NCBI RefSeq assembly: GCF_023264675.1
Contig: NZ_JAHFVG010000014.1
Location: forward strand, 1-64,000
From: Rhodococcus sp. (in: high G+C Gram-positive bacteria)
GTDB taxonomy: Bacteria; Actinomycetota; Actinomycetes; Mycobacteriales; Mycobacteriaceae
Direction: 5' to 3'
DNA: 64,000 nucleotides
Position 1 is the first letter of the stretch; each line of letters opens with the position of its first letter. The position numbers and the translations under genes are program-made. Under the pieces are notes generated by a model. The model ran no database searches, had not been told where the DNA came from, and saw only the letters and a list, made by a program, of their open reading frames with translations. Below are positions 56,949 through 64,000 of the stretch, piece by piece.

Positions 56949-58505
56949 CTAGGCACTTGCCTCGGTGGTCCCGACGGACTGCAGCGCCAGAAAGACGTCG
57001 AGACGGTCCGTGGTGGACCCCAGATCTCGACCGAGAAGCTCCTCGATCCGCTTGATTCGATAGCGCACCGTGTTCAGATGCACGTGCAACACCTCGGCAG
57101 TTCTGTTCCACGATCCGCCGTGCGCCAGGAATTCCCGCAACGTCTCGACGAGGCCACTGTCCGCGTCGTACGCGAGAACGGGCCCGAGCACCCGCTGCGC
57201 GTATTCGCGGCGCACCCGATCCGGCAGGATCGACACCAGCGACAACGCCGAATCGAGGTCACCGGCCGCCACTACCGCAACCTGGCGATCGCTCGACTGT
57301 GCCACAGCAGCTGCATGTCTCGCCGCATGGATTGCGCCCTCCAGCGCACTGCCGGTCACCTCCGCGCTGACGCCGACGACGAGCCTGCTTCGACCGATAC
57401 CCGCTGCAAGACGACGCAACCGAGTCCGGAGGATGGGCACGATGTCACTGCCGCGGGTCGACACGATGCCGACGATGTCGCCTTTGCTACCACCGCCCAC
57501 ACAGCCCCCGCCGAAGGAGGTGAGGGTATCGGACAAAACAGTGCGCAGCAGCTCGTGCATATCGCCGCGCCCGACGAACGACGCACTGATCACGACGAGT
57601 GGCTGGTCGGGGTCGACACCTGCTTGACGGAGCCGGACGACCGTCTCTGTCCTCGACCAGTCCTCTTCGAGAAGACGCACTGCTTGATCGGCGATCTCAC
57701 GGCGCACCAACCTGCCCTCCTCGCGTCGGGCGCGATCGAGCGCGGCGATCGAGGCGAGCTGGCCGAATGCATCGGCAATGGCAGGTGTGAATGATTCGAA
57801 ATCTCCTGCGACGGCGAGAAACCACCGCATCGCACGCGTCGAGAGTGACGCGCCGATACCGAAGATGCTGTAGGTGCGTCCGCCGTCGAGATCCACCGTG
57901 GCCGGAAGCCGCTCCGCTGACAGTGCACGGCGAGTGAGGGAATCGACCTCGGAATCGGAGAACGGGTTCGCCTCGACCACGAGACGCCGCCCGGTGGCAG
58001 TGAAAATCAGACACTGCATTCCCGTTTCCCGAGTGGTGTGAACAGCAAGTTCGTCCAGCGCTCTCCCCTCCGCGACTGCAGTGAGCAGCTGCCGCTGACG
58101 TGTCAGGCTCGAATTGAGTGCCGCGATGCGGTCGCCGGAGACCCGCCCCACCAGGAATTCGGTGACATCCCCGAACGACACCGAGTCCGGGATGGCGAGC
58201 AACGGAAGACCCCGGCGCTCACAGGCTTCGACGAGATCGTCCGGGATGTGGCCGAGCAAGCCCTCGCCTGCTGCGAGAGCCGCGGCGCCCGAGTCGCAGA
58301 CGGCCTTGACGAAGATGGCCGAGTCCTGTGCCGAACGCCTCCACATCAACCCGGTGATGACGAGTTCTCCGCCCGCGATGTAGCGAGACGGATCGGGCAG
58401 ATCGGTGGTGAATGTCCACCTCACCGTCCGCTCCAACGCGGCGGGATCGCTCGTCAACATCCGAATTCCGAAGTCCGGCATGCCGAGCAAGTCTTTGACC
58501 TGCAC
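56949..58505 (-). CDS. pucR: PucR-family transcriptional regulator
   Basis: 518-residue regulator of the purine-catabolism (PucR/CdaR) type: N-terminal PucR domain (VKDLLGMPDFGIRMLTSDPAALER, YIAGGELVITGLMWR), a central GGDEF-related segment, and a C-terminal helix-turn-helix (LREFLAHGGSWNRTAEVLHVHLNTVRYRIKRIEELLG). The GTG at 58505 has GAGG/GGGGGAG upstream and puts the PucR domain at residue 1; the frame is open to 58616. It diverges from the xanthine dehydrogenase genes, its likely targets. Confidence 0.92.
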   Translation of the reverse strand: MQVKDLLGMPDFGIRMLTSDPAALERTVRWTFTTDLPDPSRYIAGGELVITGLMWRRSAQDSAIFVKAVCDSGAAALAAGEGLLGHIPDDLVEACERRGLPLLAIPDSVSFGDVTEFLVGRVSGDRIAALNSSLTRQRQLLTAVAEGRALDELAVHTTRETGMQCLIFTATGRRLVVEANPFSDSEVDSLTRRALSAERLPATVDLDGGRTYSIFGIGASLSTRAMRWFLAVAGDFESFTPAIADAFGQLASIAALDRARREEGRLVRREIADQAVRLLEEDWSRTETVVRLRQAGVDPDQPLVVISASFVGRGDMHELLRTVLSDTLTSFGGGCVGGGSKGDIVGIVSTRGSDIVPILRTRLRRLAAGIGRSRLVVGVSAEVTGSALEGAIHAARHAAAVAQSSDRQVAVVAAGDLDSALSLVSILPDRVRREYAQRVLGPVLAYDADSGLVETLREFLAHGGSWNRTAEVLHVHLNTVRYRIKRIEELLGRDLGSTTDRLDVFLALQSVGTTEASA

Positions 58506-58526
58506 GTCTCCCCCTCGCTGGCTGAG

Positions 58527-58540
58527 CGTTTGTACGAACG
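58527..58540. promoter_or_regulatory. Candidate PucR operator
   Basis: CGTTTGTACGAACG is a 14-base near-palindrome (one mismatched pair) with a GTAC centre, in the gap between the divergent pucR and xdhB starts; ACAATAAACG follows and can pair with CGTTTGT. Assignment to PucR is by position only. Confidence 0.35.
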
Positions 58541-58645
58541 GACAATAAACGGCTGGTGTTTCGGCTGCGTTTCCGTCGTATCGCATCAGTACGCCTCCGC
58601 CGTAACAGATGTTCACTAGAGTTCGAACAACGAAGGCGGTGATCG

Positions 58646-59458
58646 ATGGACCTGGGAACGATCGAAGACGTAGTGATTCCTGACGACAGGTCCGGCCTGC
58701 CCCCCGGCAGGCCCGACACAGCAGTCATCGCAGGCGGAACGTGGTTGCTCTCCGAGAAACAGGATCATCTGCGCACCTTGGTGGACATCACCGCGCTGAG
58801 GTGGGTTCCGCTCGTCGAGCACGACGACGGACTCGACATCGCTGCGACGTGCACTATCGAGCAGTTGTCTCGGTCGGCCTCGGATCGGGAGTGGCCCGCG
58901 ACCGTGTTGTTCGGGCAATGCGCCGCCGCGTTGCTTGCGTCGTTCAAGATCTGGAAGGTCGCGACCGTCGGCGGCAACATCTGCTTGGCGTTGCCCGCCG
59001 GCGCAATGACCTCGCTCGCCACCGCTCTCGACGGGGTTGCACGGGTCTGGTCTGCCGACGGCAACGACTACGAGATTCCGGTGGTCGACCTTGTGACCGG
59101 ACCGCACGTCAATGCGCTGCGTCCAGGCGATGTGGTGCGCAGCATCTTCCTGCCCGCCCATGCGCTCGGCGCCCGCACGGCTTTCCGCAAGCTCGCTCTC
59201 TCACCTCTCGGTCGTTCGGCGTCGGTGGTCATCGGTCGAGTCGATTCCGATGGACGCTTCGTCGTGTCCGTCACGGCGTCGACGGTTCGGCCGTACGTTC
59301 TGACGTTCCCGGAGCCACCGTCGCGGGCGGAACTGGATTCGGCACTGACAGAGAAGATCCCGGACTCCGCGTGGTACGACGACCCACACGGTGCTCCTGA
59401 CTGGCGTCGGCACATCAGCATGGGCTCGGCGCGCGACATCCTCGAGGAGTTGGCATGA
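58646..59458 (+). CDS. xdhB: Xanthine dehydrogenase FAD-binding subunit
   Basis: 270-residue molybdopterin-dehydrogenase FAD domain: TAVIAGGTWLLSEKQDHLRTLVDIT contains the flavin-binding glycines, SFKIWKVATVGGNICLALPAGAM the second FAD loop, and the CO-dehydrogenase-like C-terminal domain follows. It passes electrons from the Fe-S clusters to NAD+. The next gene starts inside its stop codon (ATGA), supporting a fixed complex. Xanthine as substrate is inferred from the uricase cluster. Confidence 0.9.
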   Translation: MDLGTIEDVVIPDDRSGLPPGRPDTAVIAGGTWLLSEKQDHLRTLVDITALRWVPLVEHDDGLDIAATCTIEQLSRSASDREWPATVLFGQCAAALLASFKIWKVATVGGNICLALPAGAMTSLATALDGVARVWSADGNDYEIPVVDLVTGPHVNALRPGDVVRSIFLPAHALGARTAFRKLALSPLGRSASVVIGRVDSDGRFVVSVTASTVRPYVLTFPEPPSRAELDSALTEKIPDSAWYDDPHGAPDWRRHISMGSARDILEELA

Positions 59459-62151
59459 AGGTCGGCATCAACGGAACCGAGACCGAATGTTCCCCGCGCC
59501 CCGGCCAATGCCTTCGAACGATGCTGCGCGATCATGCTCATTTCGAGGTGAAGAAGGGGTGCGACGCCGGTGACTGCGGCGCCTGCTCGGTGCTCGTCGA
59601 CGGCCAACCGGTGCACTCCTGCATCTTCCCGGCGTTCCGTGCTGCTGGGCGGGATGTCGTGACTGTCGCTGGCCTCGGTACCCCCGAGAATCTGCATCCG
59701 ATGCAGCGCAGATTCGTCGAGGCCGGCGGCTTCCAATGCGGGTTCTGCACGGCTGGAATGGTGGTCACCGCATCGACTCTCGACGATGTCGACATGGATC
59801 AACTCCCCCAGAAGCTCAAGGGGAACCTGTGCCGCTGCACTGGATACCGTTCCATCGACGACGCGCTGCACGGTGTGGTCAATACCGAGAAGCCGACCGA
59901 CAGCGCGTCGTCCGGCCGATCGCTGTCCGCTCCTGCCGCGACGCGCATCGTCACCGGAACCGAGCCGTACACACTCGATTACGCACCGCCCGGAATGCTT
60001 CACGCGAGTGTGCTCGGCAGCCCGCACGCACATGCCGAAGTGGTCTCGATCGACACCACCGCCGCCGAAGCCGTTCCCGGTGTGCGCTTGGTGTTGACGT
60101 CGAAGGACAGCCCGGATCGCGTGTTCTCCACTGCGCGCCACGACCAGCGCGCCGACGATCCCGACGACACCCGGCTCATCGATTCCGTGATGCGTTTCAA
60201 AGGCCAAAGGGTCGCCGTGGTGGTCGGCGAGACCCTTGCCGACGCCGAAGCAGGGTGCCGGGCGCTCGTCGTCGAGTACCGGATACTTCCAGCGGTCTTC
60301 GACCCGGAGGAGGCGTTCGCACCGGGCGCACCGCTGGTTCACGGCGACAAAGGTCCCGAATCACGAATCGGGGATCCTTCTCGGAATGTGGTGGCGGAAC
60401 TGCACGGCGGCATCGGCGATGTCGAGGCCGCGGTGGCTGCGGCGGATTCGGTGGTGACAGGCCGTTGGCGTACGCAACGGATTCAGCATGTCCACCTCGA
60501 AACACACGGCACCATCGGTTGGATCGACGAGACCGGTCGACTCACCTTGCGCACCAGTACTCAAGTGCCGTTTCTCGTGCGCGACGAGATCTGCGAGATC
60601 TTCGGTCTCGATCGCGCCGAGGTTCGCGTGTTCACAGCCCGTGTCGGCGGCGGTTTCGGTGGCAAGCAAGAACTACTGACCGAGGACATCGTTGCGCTGG
60701 CCGTACTGCGCACCGGTTCGCCCGTCCAGTTCGAGTTCACCCGCAAGGACGAGTTCACCGTCTCACCGTGCCGACACCCGTTCAGGGTGGACGTGACAGC
60801 AGCGGCGATGTCCGACGGGACTCTGACGGCATTGGCGATCGACGTCGTCACCGACGCCGGTGCCTACGGAAATCACAGCCCGGGTGTGATGTTCCACGGC
60901 TGCGGTGAATCGGTGGCGGTGTACCGCTGCGCCAACAAGCGTATCGACGCGAAATCGGTGTACACCAACAACATTCCGTCCGGTGCGTTTCGTGGCTACG
61001 GCCTCGGCCAAGTCATGTTCGCCGTCGAATCCGCACTCGACGATCTGGCACGGGACATGGATATCGATCCGTTCGAGTTCCGACGGCGCAACGTCGTCGT
61101 CCCCGGCGATCCGCTGGTGGCCGCACATGTCGAGGGCGACGACCTCCAGTACGGCAGTTACGGACTCGATCAATGCCTGGATCTGGCCGAGCATGCACTT
61201 CGATCCGGAAACGGCGTCTCCGCTCCCGACGGGTGGAAAGTCGGCGAGGGAATGGCAGTGGCGATGATCGCCACGATCCCGCCGCGCGGCCATTTCTCGG
61301 AGGCCTCCATTGCGTTGCTCGACGATGGACGATACGAGATTCGGGTAGGCACCGCCGAATTCGGCAACGGAACCACCACGGTGCACACCCAGATCGCTTC
61401 GACCGAACTCCGCACTTCACCCGAACGCATCGTGGTGCGTCAATCCGACACGGATGCAACCACATATGACACGGGCGCTTTCGGTTCCGCCGGGACGGTG
61501 GTTGCCGGCAAAGCGCTGTACGCCGCGGCTCGATCGCTGTCGGCGAGGATACTCGAGATCGCGGCACAGATGTCGCGTTGCCCGATCGACTCGTGTGAAC
61601 TCGGTCCCGAGGGTGTGCAGTGCGGCGATCGTTTCGTCTCCCTCGCCGACGTTCTCGCCGTCGCAGGCGGTACTTTGATCACCGAAGGCGACAGCGGCGG
61701 TGTACCTCGATCGCTGGCGTTCAATGTCCACGCCTTCCGCGTCGCGGTGGAAGAATCCACCGGCACCGTACGCATTCTGCAGTCGATTCAGAGCGCGGAC
61801 GCAGGGACCGTGATGAACCCTCAGCAATGCCGCGGTCAGGTGGAAGGCGGCGTCGCCCAAGGCATCGGATCGGCATTGTACGAAGAGATTCGGACGGACG
61901 GTGCGGGCACCGTGATCACCGACTCGATCCGTAGCTATCACGTTCCGCAGTACGCGGACATCCCTCGAACCGAGGTCTACTTCGCCGACACCTACGACCA
62001 GCTGGGGCCGTTCGGCGCCAAATCGATGAGCGAGTCGCCGTACAACCCGGTCGCCCCGGCTCTCGCGAACGCGATCAAGGATGCGGTCGGAAGCAGACTC
62101 TACGAGTTGCCGCTGTCCTCGGAAAGAGTCTGGCGATCGCTGGATGGTTGA
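59455..62151 (+). CDS. Xanthine dehydrogenase, fused 2Fe-2S and molybdopterin subunit
   Basis: 898-residue fusion. Residues 1-145 bind two 2Fe-2S clusters: C36, C41, C44 and C56 (plant-ferredoxin type), and C95, C98, C126 and C128. From about residue 160 the molybdopterin part begins (GMLHASVLGSPHAHAEV), with RVGGGFGGKQELLTEDI, AFRGYGLGQVMFAVES, and near the C-terminus GAKSMSESPYNP with the base glutamate. Usual bacterial enzymes put Fe-S and Mo domains on different chains. Together with xdhB it should convert xanthine to urate. Its 3' end overlaps that of the opposite-strand gene by 52 bases. Confidence 0.9.
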   Translation: MKVGINGTETECSPRPGQCLRTMLRDHAHFEVKKGCDAGDCGACSVLVDGQPVHSCIFPAFRAAGRDVVTVAGLGTPENLHPMQRRFVEAGGFQCGFCTAGMVVTASTLDDVDMDQLPQKLKGNLCRCTGYRSIDDALHGVVNTEKPTDSASSGRSLSAPAATRIVTGTEPYTLDYAPPGMLHASVLGSPHAHAEVVSIDTTAAEAVPGVRLVLTSKDSPDRVFSTARHDQRADDPDDTRLIDSVMRFKGQRVAVVVGETLADAEAGCRALVVEYRILPAVFDPEEAFAPGAPLVHGDKGPESRIGDPSRNVVAELHGGIGDVEAAVAAADSVVTGRWRTQRIQHVHLETHGTIGWIDETGRLTLRTSTQVPFLVRDEICEIFGLDRAEVRVFTARVGGGFGGKQELLTEDIVALAVLRTGSPVQFEFTRKDEFTVSPCRHPFRVDVTAAAMSDGTLTALAIDVVTDAGAYGNHSPGVMFHGCGESVAVYRCANKRIDAKSVYTNNIPSGAFRGYGLGQVMFAVESALDDLARDMDIDPFEFRRRNVVVPGDPLVAAHVEGDDLQYGSYGLDQCLDLAEHALRSGNGVSAPDGWKVGEGMAVAMIATIPPRGHFSEASIALLDDGRYEIRVGTAEFGNGTTTVHTQIASTELRTSPERIVVRQSDTDATTYDTGAFGSAGTVVAGKALYAAARSLSARILEIAAQMSRCPIDSCELGPEGVQCGDRFVSLADVLAVAGGTLITEGDSGGVPRSLAFNVHAFRVAVEESTGTVRILQSIQSADAGTVMNPQQCRGQVEGGVAQGIGSALYEEIRTDGAGTVITDSIRSYHVPQYADIPRTEVYFADTYDQLGPFGAKSMSESPYNPVAPALANAIKDAVGSRLYELPLSSERVWRSLDG

Positions 62152-63179
62152 ACGACCGGCACTCGCCAATTGTTCGTGAGGCGCCAGTACAGGTAGGCGA
62201 CGAGCCCGAGGGGAATCGGAAGGAACCACGTCGCAAATCGGTACAGGAGCACTGCGGCAACCAGTTGTGCCTGCGCGTCGGTGGCCAACCCGACACCGAG
62301 TACGGCAATGAGCGCGGCCTCGGCAACACCGAGCCCTCCCGGCGTCGGAGCCACGAATGCGGCCAGCCACATCGCGCCGAAGGCAACGACGATGCGATCC
62401 CAGCCGATCTGGTTCTGGTCGAGGCCGGACATACGAACCGAAACGCCGAGGACGAGGGCACCGAGCAACTGCGACAACAGCATCGTCGCCGTCAGGGAAC
62501 GCCAGCAGGTTCGCACTCTCGCGAGCAGATGTTCGCGAAAGTCCGCGACAAACTGTTCCATGTCGCGGGGCTCGATCCGCTTGATCCGCTTCGCCAGAAG
62601 GGTGCGGGCTCTGGTCATGACGCGGCCGATCCTGCGCGCGAAACCATCGTTGGTGACCACGAGCGCAATCGACAGGCATACGGCGGTCACGATCACGCAT
62701 GCACCGATCGCGATCCACACCGTCGACCCGGTCACCGAGCCGAATGCGACGAGTACCACCAACCCGACCGCCATCAGCGCGTACCGCGAGAGGTTTGTCC
62801 AGATCCCGATCGCAATGATCGATGTCGAACTGTCGGCAACGCCGAAGCCCCACGATCGATAAATAGCGAACGTCAAACCTGTTGCGACGGTTCCGCCTTC
62901 GGGCACCGTGTTGGCCAGGGCGAGGGATGCAGTTCTCGCGACCCCGGCCTGCCTCATGGTCAGGCCGGGCAGGGTGTAGACCATGGGACGAAACATGGAC
63001 ACCAGATACACCAGGCCCAGGATCGATACGACGACCACCTGCGCAACGGTGATCGAACTGAGTGCATCGGCCACCGCGTCGGAGTGTCCGACGGTGCGAT
63101 AGAGCAGCCACATGACCAGACCGACCACACCGTACGACAGCACAGCAGAGAGGATCTTGCGCACGTGCGACCGAGTCAT
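62100..63179 (-). CDS. Lysylphosphatidylglycerol synthase transmembrane-region (UPF0104) protein
   Basis: 359-residue polytopic membrane protein of the LPG_synthase_TM/AglD-like family. Multiple helices, the family segment LANTVPEGGTVATGLTFAIYRSWG and FVAPTPGGLGVAEAALIAVL. Relatives move or modify lipids in cell-envelope synthesis. No aminoacyl-transferase domain is present. The ATG at 63179 overlaps the Lrp stop (ATGA). Role here unknown. Confidence 0.87.
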   Translation of the reverse strand: MTRSHVRKILSAVLSYGVVGLVMWLLYRTVGHSDAVADALSSITVAQVVVVSILGLVYLVSMFRPMVYTLPGLTMRQAGVARTASLALANTVPEGGTVATGLTFAIYRSWGFGVADSSTSIIAIGIWTNLSRYALMAVGLVVLVAFGSVTGSTVWIAIGACVIVTAVCLSIALVVTNDGFARRIGRVMTRARTLLAKRIKRIEPRDMEQFVADFREHLLARVRTCWRSLTATMLLSQLLGALVLGVSVRMSGLDQNQIGWDRIVVAFGAMWLAAFVAPTPGGLGVAEAALIAVLGVGLATDAQAQLVAAVLLYRFATWFLPIPLGLVAYLYWRLTNNWRVPVVQPSSDRQTLSEDSGNS

Positions 63180-63613
63180 CGGTCGTAGAAGGTCTGAAGA
63201 ATGATAGTGCTCCGAGTCTGGACATTGGCTGTTGCGCGGATCTCCTGCAACAAGTGTTCCAGACCTCGCGGCGATTCGACACGAACCAGCAACACATAGC
63301 TTTCCGCGCCCGCAACGGAATGGCACGACTCGATGGCCGAGATGTGGCGAAGCCGGGCTGGAGCATCGTCAGGTTGGGCCGGGTCGATCGGGGTGATGGC
63401 GACGAAAGCAGACAGCGGCCGCCCCATCGCCTCGGCGTCGACCTGGGCGGTATATCCGCGGATGACACGACGCGACTCGAGGCGTCGAACGCGCGACTGG
63501 ACTGCCGAAACCGACAAACTCGCCTTCTCGGCAAGGGTGGCGAGCGTGGCGCGCCCGTCGGCGACGAGCTCGTCGATGATCAACCGGTCGATCCGGTCGA
63601 GGTTTTCACTCAC
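63176..63613 (-). CDS. Lrp/AsnC-family transcriptional regulator
   Basis: 145-residue feast/famine regulator: helix-turn-helix NLDRIDRLIIDELVADGRATLATLAEKASLSVSAVQSRVRRLESR, then the RAM ligand domain with FVAITPIDPAQPDDAPARLRHI and SYVLLVRVESPRGLEHLLQEI. The GTG at 63613 gives the family length; the longer open frame upstream lacks homology. It diverges from an acyl-CoA dehydrogenase gene, a plausible target, and is coupled to the membrane-protein gene downstream. Confidence 0.92.
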   Translation of the reverse strand: MSENLDRIDRLIIDELVADGRATLATLAEKASLSVSAVQSRVRRLESRRVIRGYTAQVDAEAMGRPLSAFVAITPIDPAQPDDAPARLRHISAIESCHSVAGAESYVLLVRVESPRGLEHLLQEIRATANVQTRSTIILQTFYDR

Positions 63614-63687
63614 CTGCGCAATGTAGCTCAGACCGGGCTGTTTCGGCCTATCGGACAGCAGACAAATCCCGCTTCGAGGGGAATAGT

Positions 63688-64000
63688 ATGTTTTTCGTGA
63701 CGTCATGGCCGGAAAGAGCAAGAAACCTCGCCGACACGGTGTTGTTCCCCGAAGCCGATTCGGTGGACTTCGACGGACAAATTCCGGACAGCCACTTCGA
63801 GAGTCTTGCCGCCGAGGGTTTCTACGGACTGGCGTCCGGAGTCGGGGAATCACCGGAGATGGACGAGATTCCGGACATCATCGAGCTCCTCTGTGGTGGT
63901 TGCCTGGCTACCGCGTTCACCTGGATGCAGCACAACGGCGTCGTGATGTCGATGTCGAACACGTCCAACGCTGCGCTGAAGAGCGTCTATCTCGACGCGA
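63688..64000 (+). CDS. Acyl-CoA dehydrogenase-like protein, 3' end cut off by window edge
   Basis: The first 104 residues read MFFVTSWPERARNLADTVLF, then DGQIPDSHFESLAAEGFYGLASG and LLCGGCLATAFTWMQHNGVVM, which matches the N-terminal helical domain of acyl-CoA dehydrogenases. GAGGGG five bases before the ATG sets the start; a GTG three codons later is an alternative. The flavin and catalytic regions lie beyond the window. Confidence 0.8.
   Translation, partial: MFFVTSWPERARNLADTVLFPEADSVDFDGQIPDSHFESLAAEGFYGLASGVGESPEMDEIPDIIELLCGGCLATAFTWMQHNGVVMSMSNTSNAALKSVYLDA

Noticed and set aside
61417..63534. A 705-codon minus-strand frame across xdh and the UPF0104 gene
   Set aside because: Composition is typical of an out-of-frame GC-rich reading; the genes in the other frames have clear motifs.

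Overview
The window reads as chromosome from a mycolic-acid-containing actinobacterium, most probably a Rhodococcus. It is GC-rich, uses many GTG starts and is densely packed. Its gene order follows the mycobacterial block ahcY - alkB - permease - manA - SIS protein - phosphomannomutase - DUF3499 - zincin - whiB2 - fbiA/fbiB - GDP-mannose pyrophosphorylase - wbbL - rmlD - LCP protein - TIGR03089 - purE/purK - GtrA - PH protein - birA - accD5 - accE - maf - sseA - sufE - accA3. This synteny comparison is from memory of the Mycobacterium tuberculosis locus, not from a search.

Layout. 1-8171 (minus strand): truncated ahcY, an alkane hydroxylase without its usual rubredoxins, an amino-acid permease, and the mannose-activation operon. 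8400-18991: DUF3499, zincin, WhiB2, coenzyme F420 genes fbiA/fbiB, a NUDIX hydrolase, arabinogalactan-linker sugar genes (GDP-mannose pyrophosphorylase, WbbL, RmlD), an LCP ligase and a TIGR03089 protein. 18988-26740: purE/purK, GtrA, a two-component system, a PH-domain protein, an AI-2E family protein and birA. 26866-43916: the acyl-CoA carboxylase region (beta, epsilon and biotinylated alpha subunits) with maf, sseA and sufE. Eight further genes are interleaved here: a flavodoxin, a family-1 glycosyltransferase between two WES/PapA-like acyltransferases, and four stand-alone condensation-type (PapA-like) acyltransferases. This acyltransferase island is the most unusual part of the window. 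43970-51867: mixed accessory and housekeeping genes (DUF1707, HAD, NhaA, MarR/SDR divergon, VOC, GNAT, NmrA/TetR divergon, signal peptidase). 51885-62151: a purine (xanthine/urate) catabolism cluster with its PucR regulator. 62100-64000: a membrane flippase-like protein, an Lrp/AsnC regulator and a truncated acyl-CoA dehydrogenase.

How it fits together. ManA, ManB and ManC make GDP-mannose. RmlD and WbbL provide dTDP-rhamnose and the galactan linker. The LCP protein may attach the arabinogalactan. BirA biotinylates AccA3, which with AccD5/AccE makes malonyl- or methylmalonyl-type extender units. The acyltransferase/glycosyltransferase island inserted beside these genes could use acyl-CoAs to decorate a glycolipid; that is inference. 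In the purine cluster, the NCS2 permease imports purines, XDH makes urate, and uricase, HIU hydrolase and OHCU decarboxylase take urate to allantoin. A MobA-like protein may mature the XDH cofactor.

Starts were set by reading start codons and ribosome binding sites in the sequence. No tRNA, rRNA, CRISPR array, insertion sequence or prophage was recognised.
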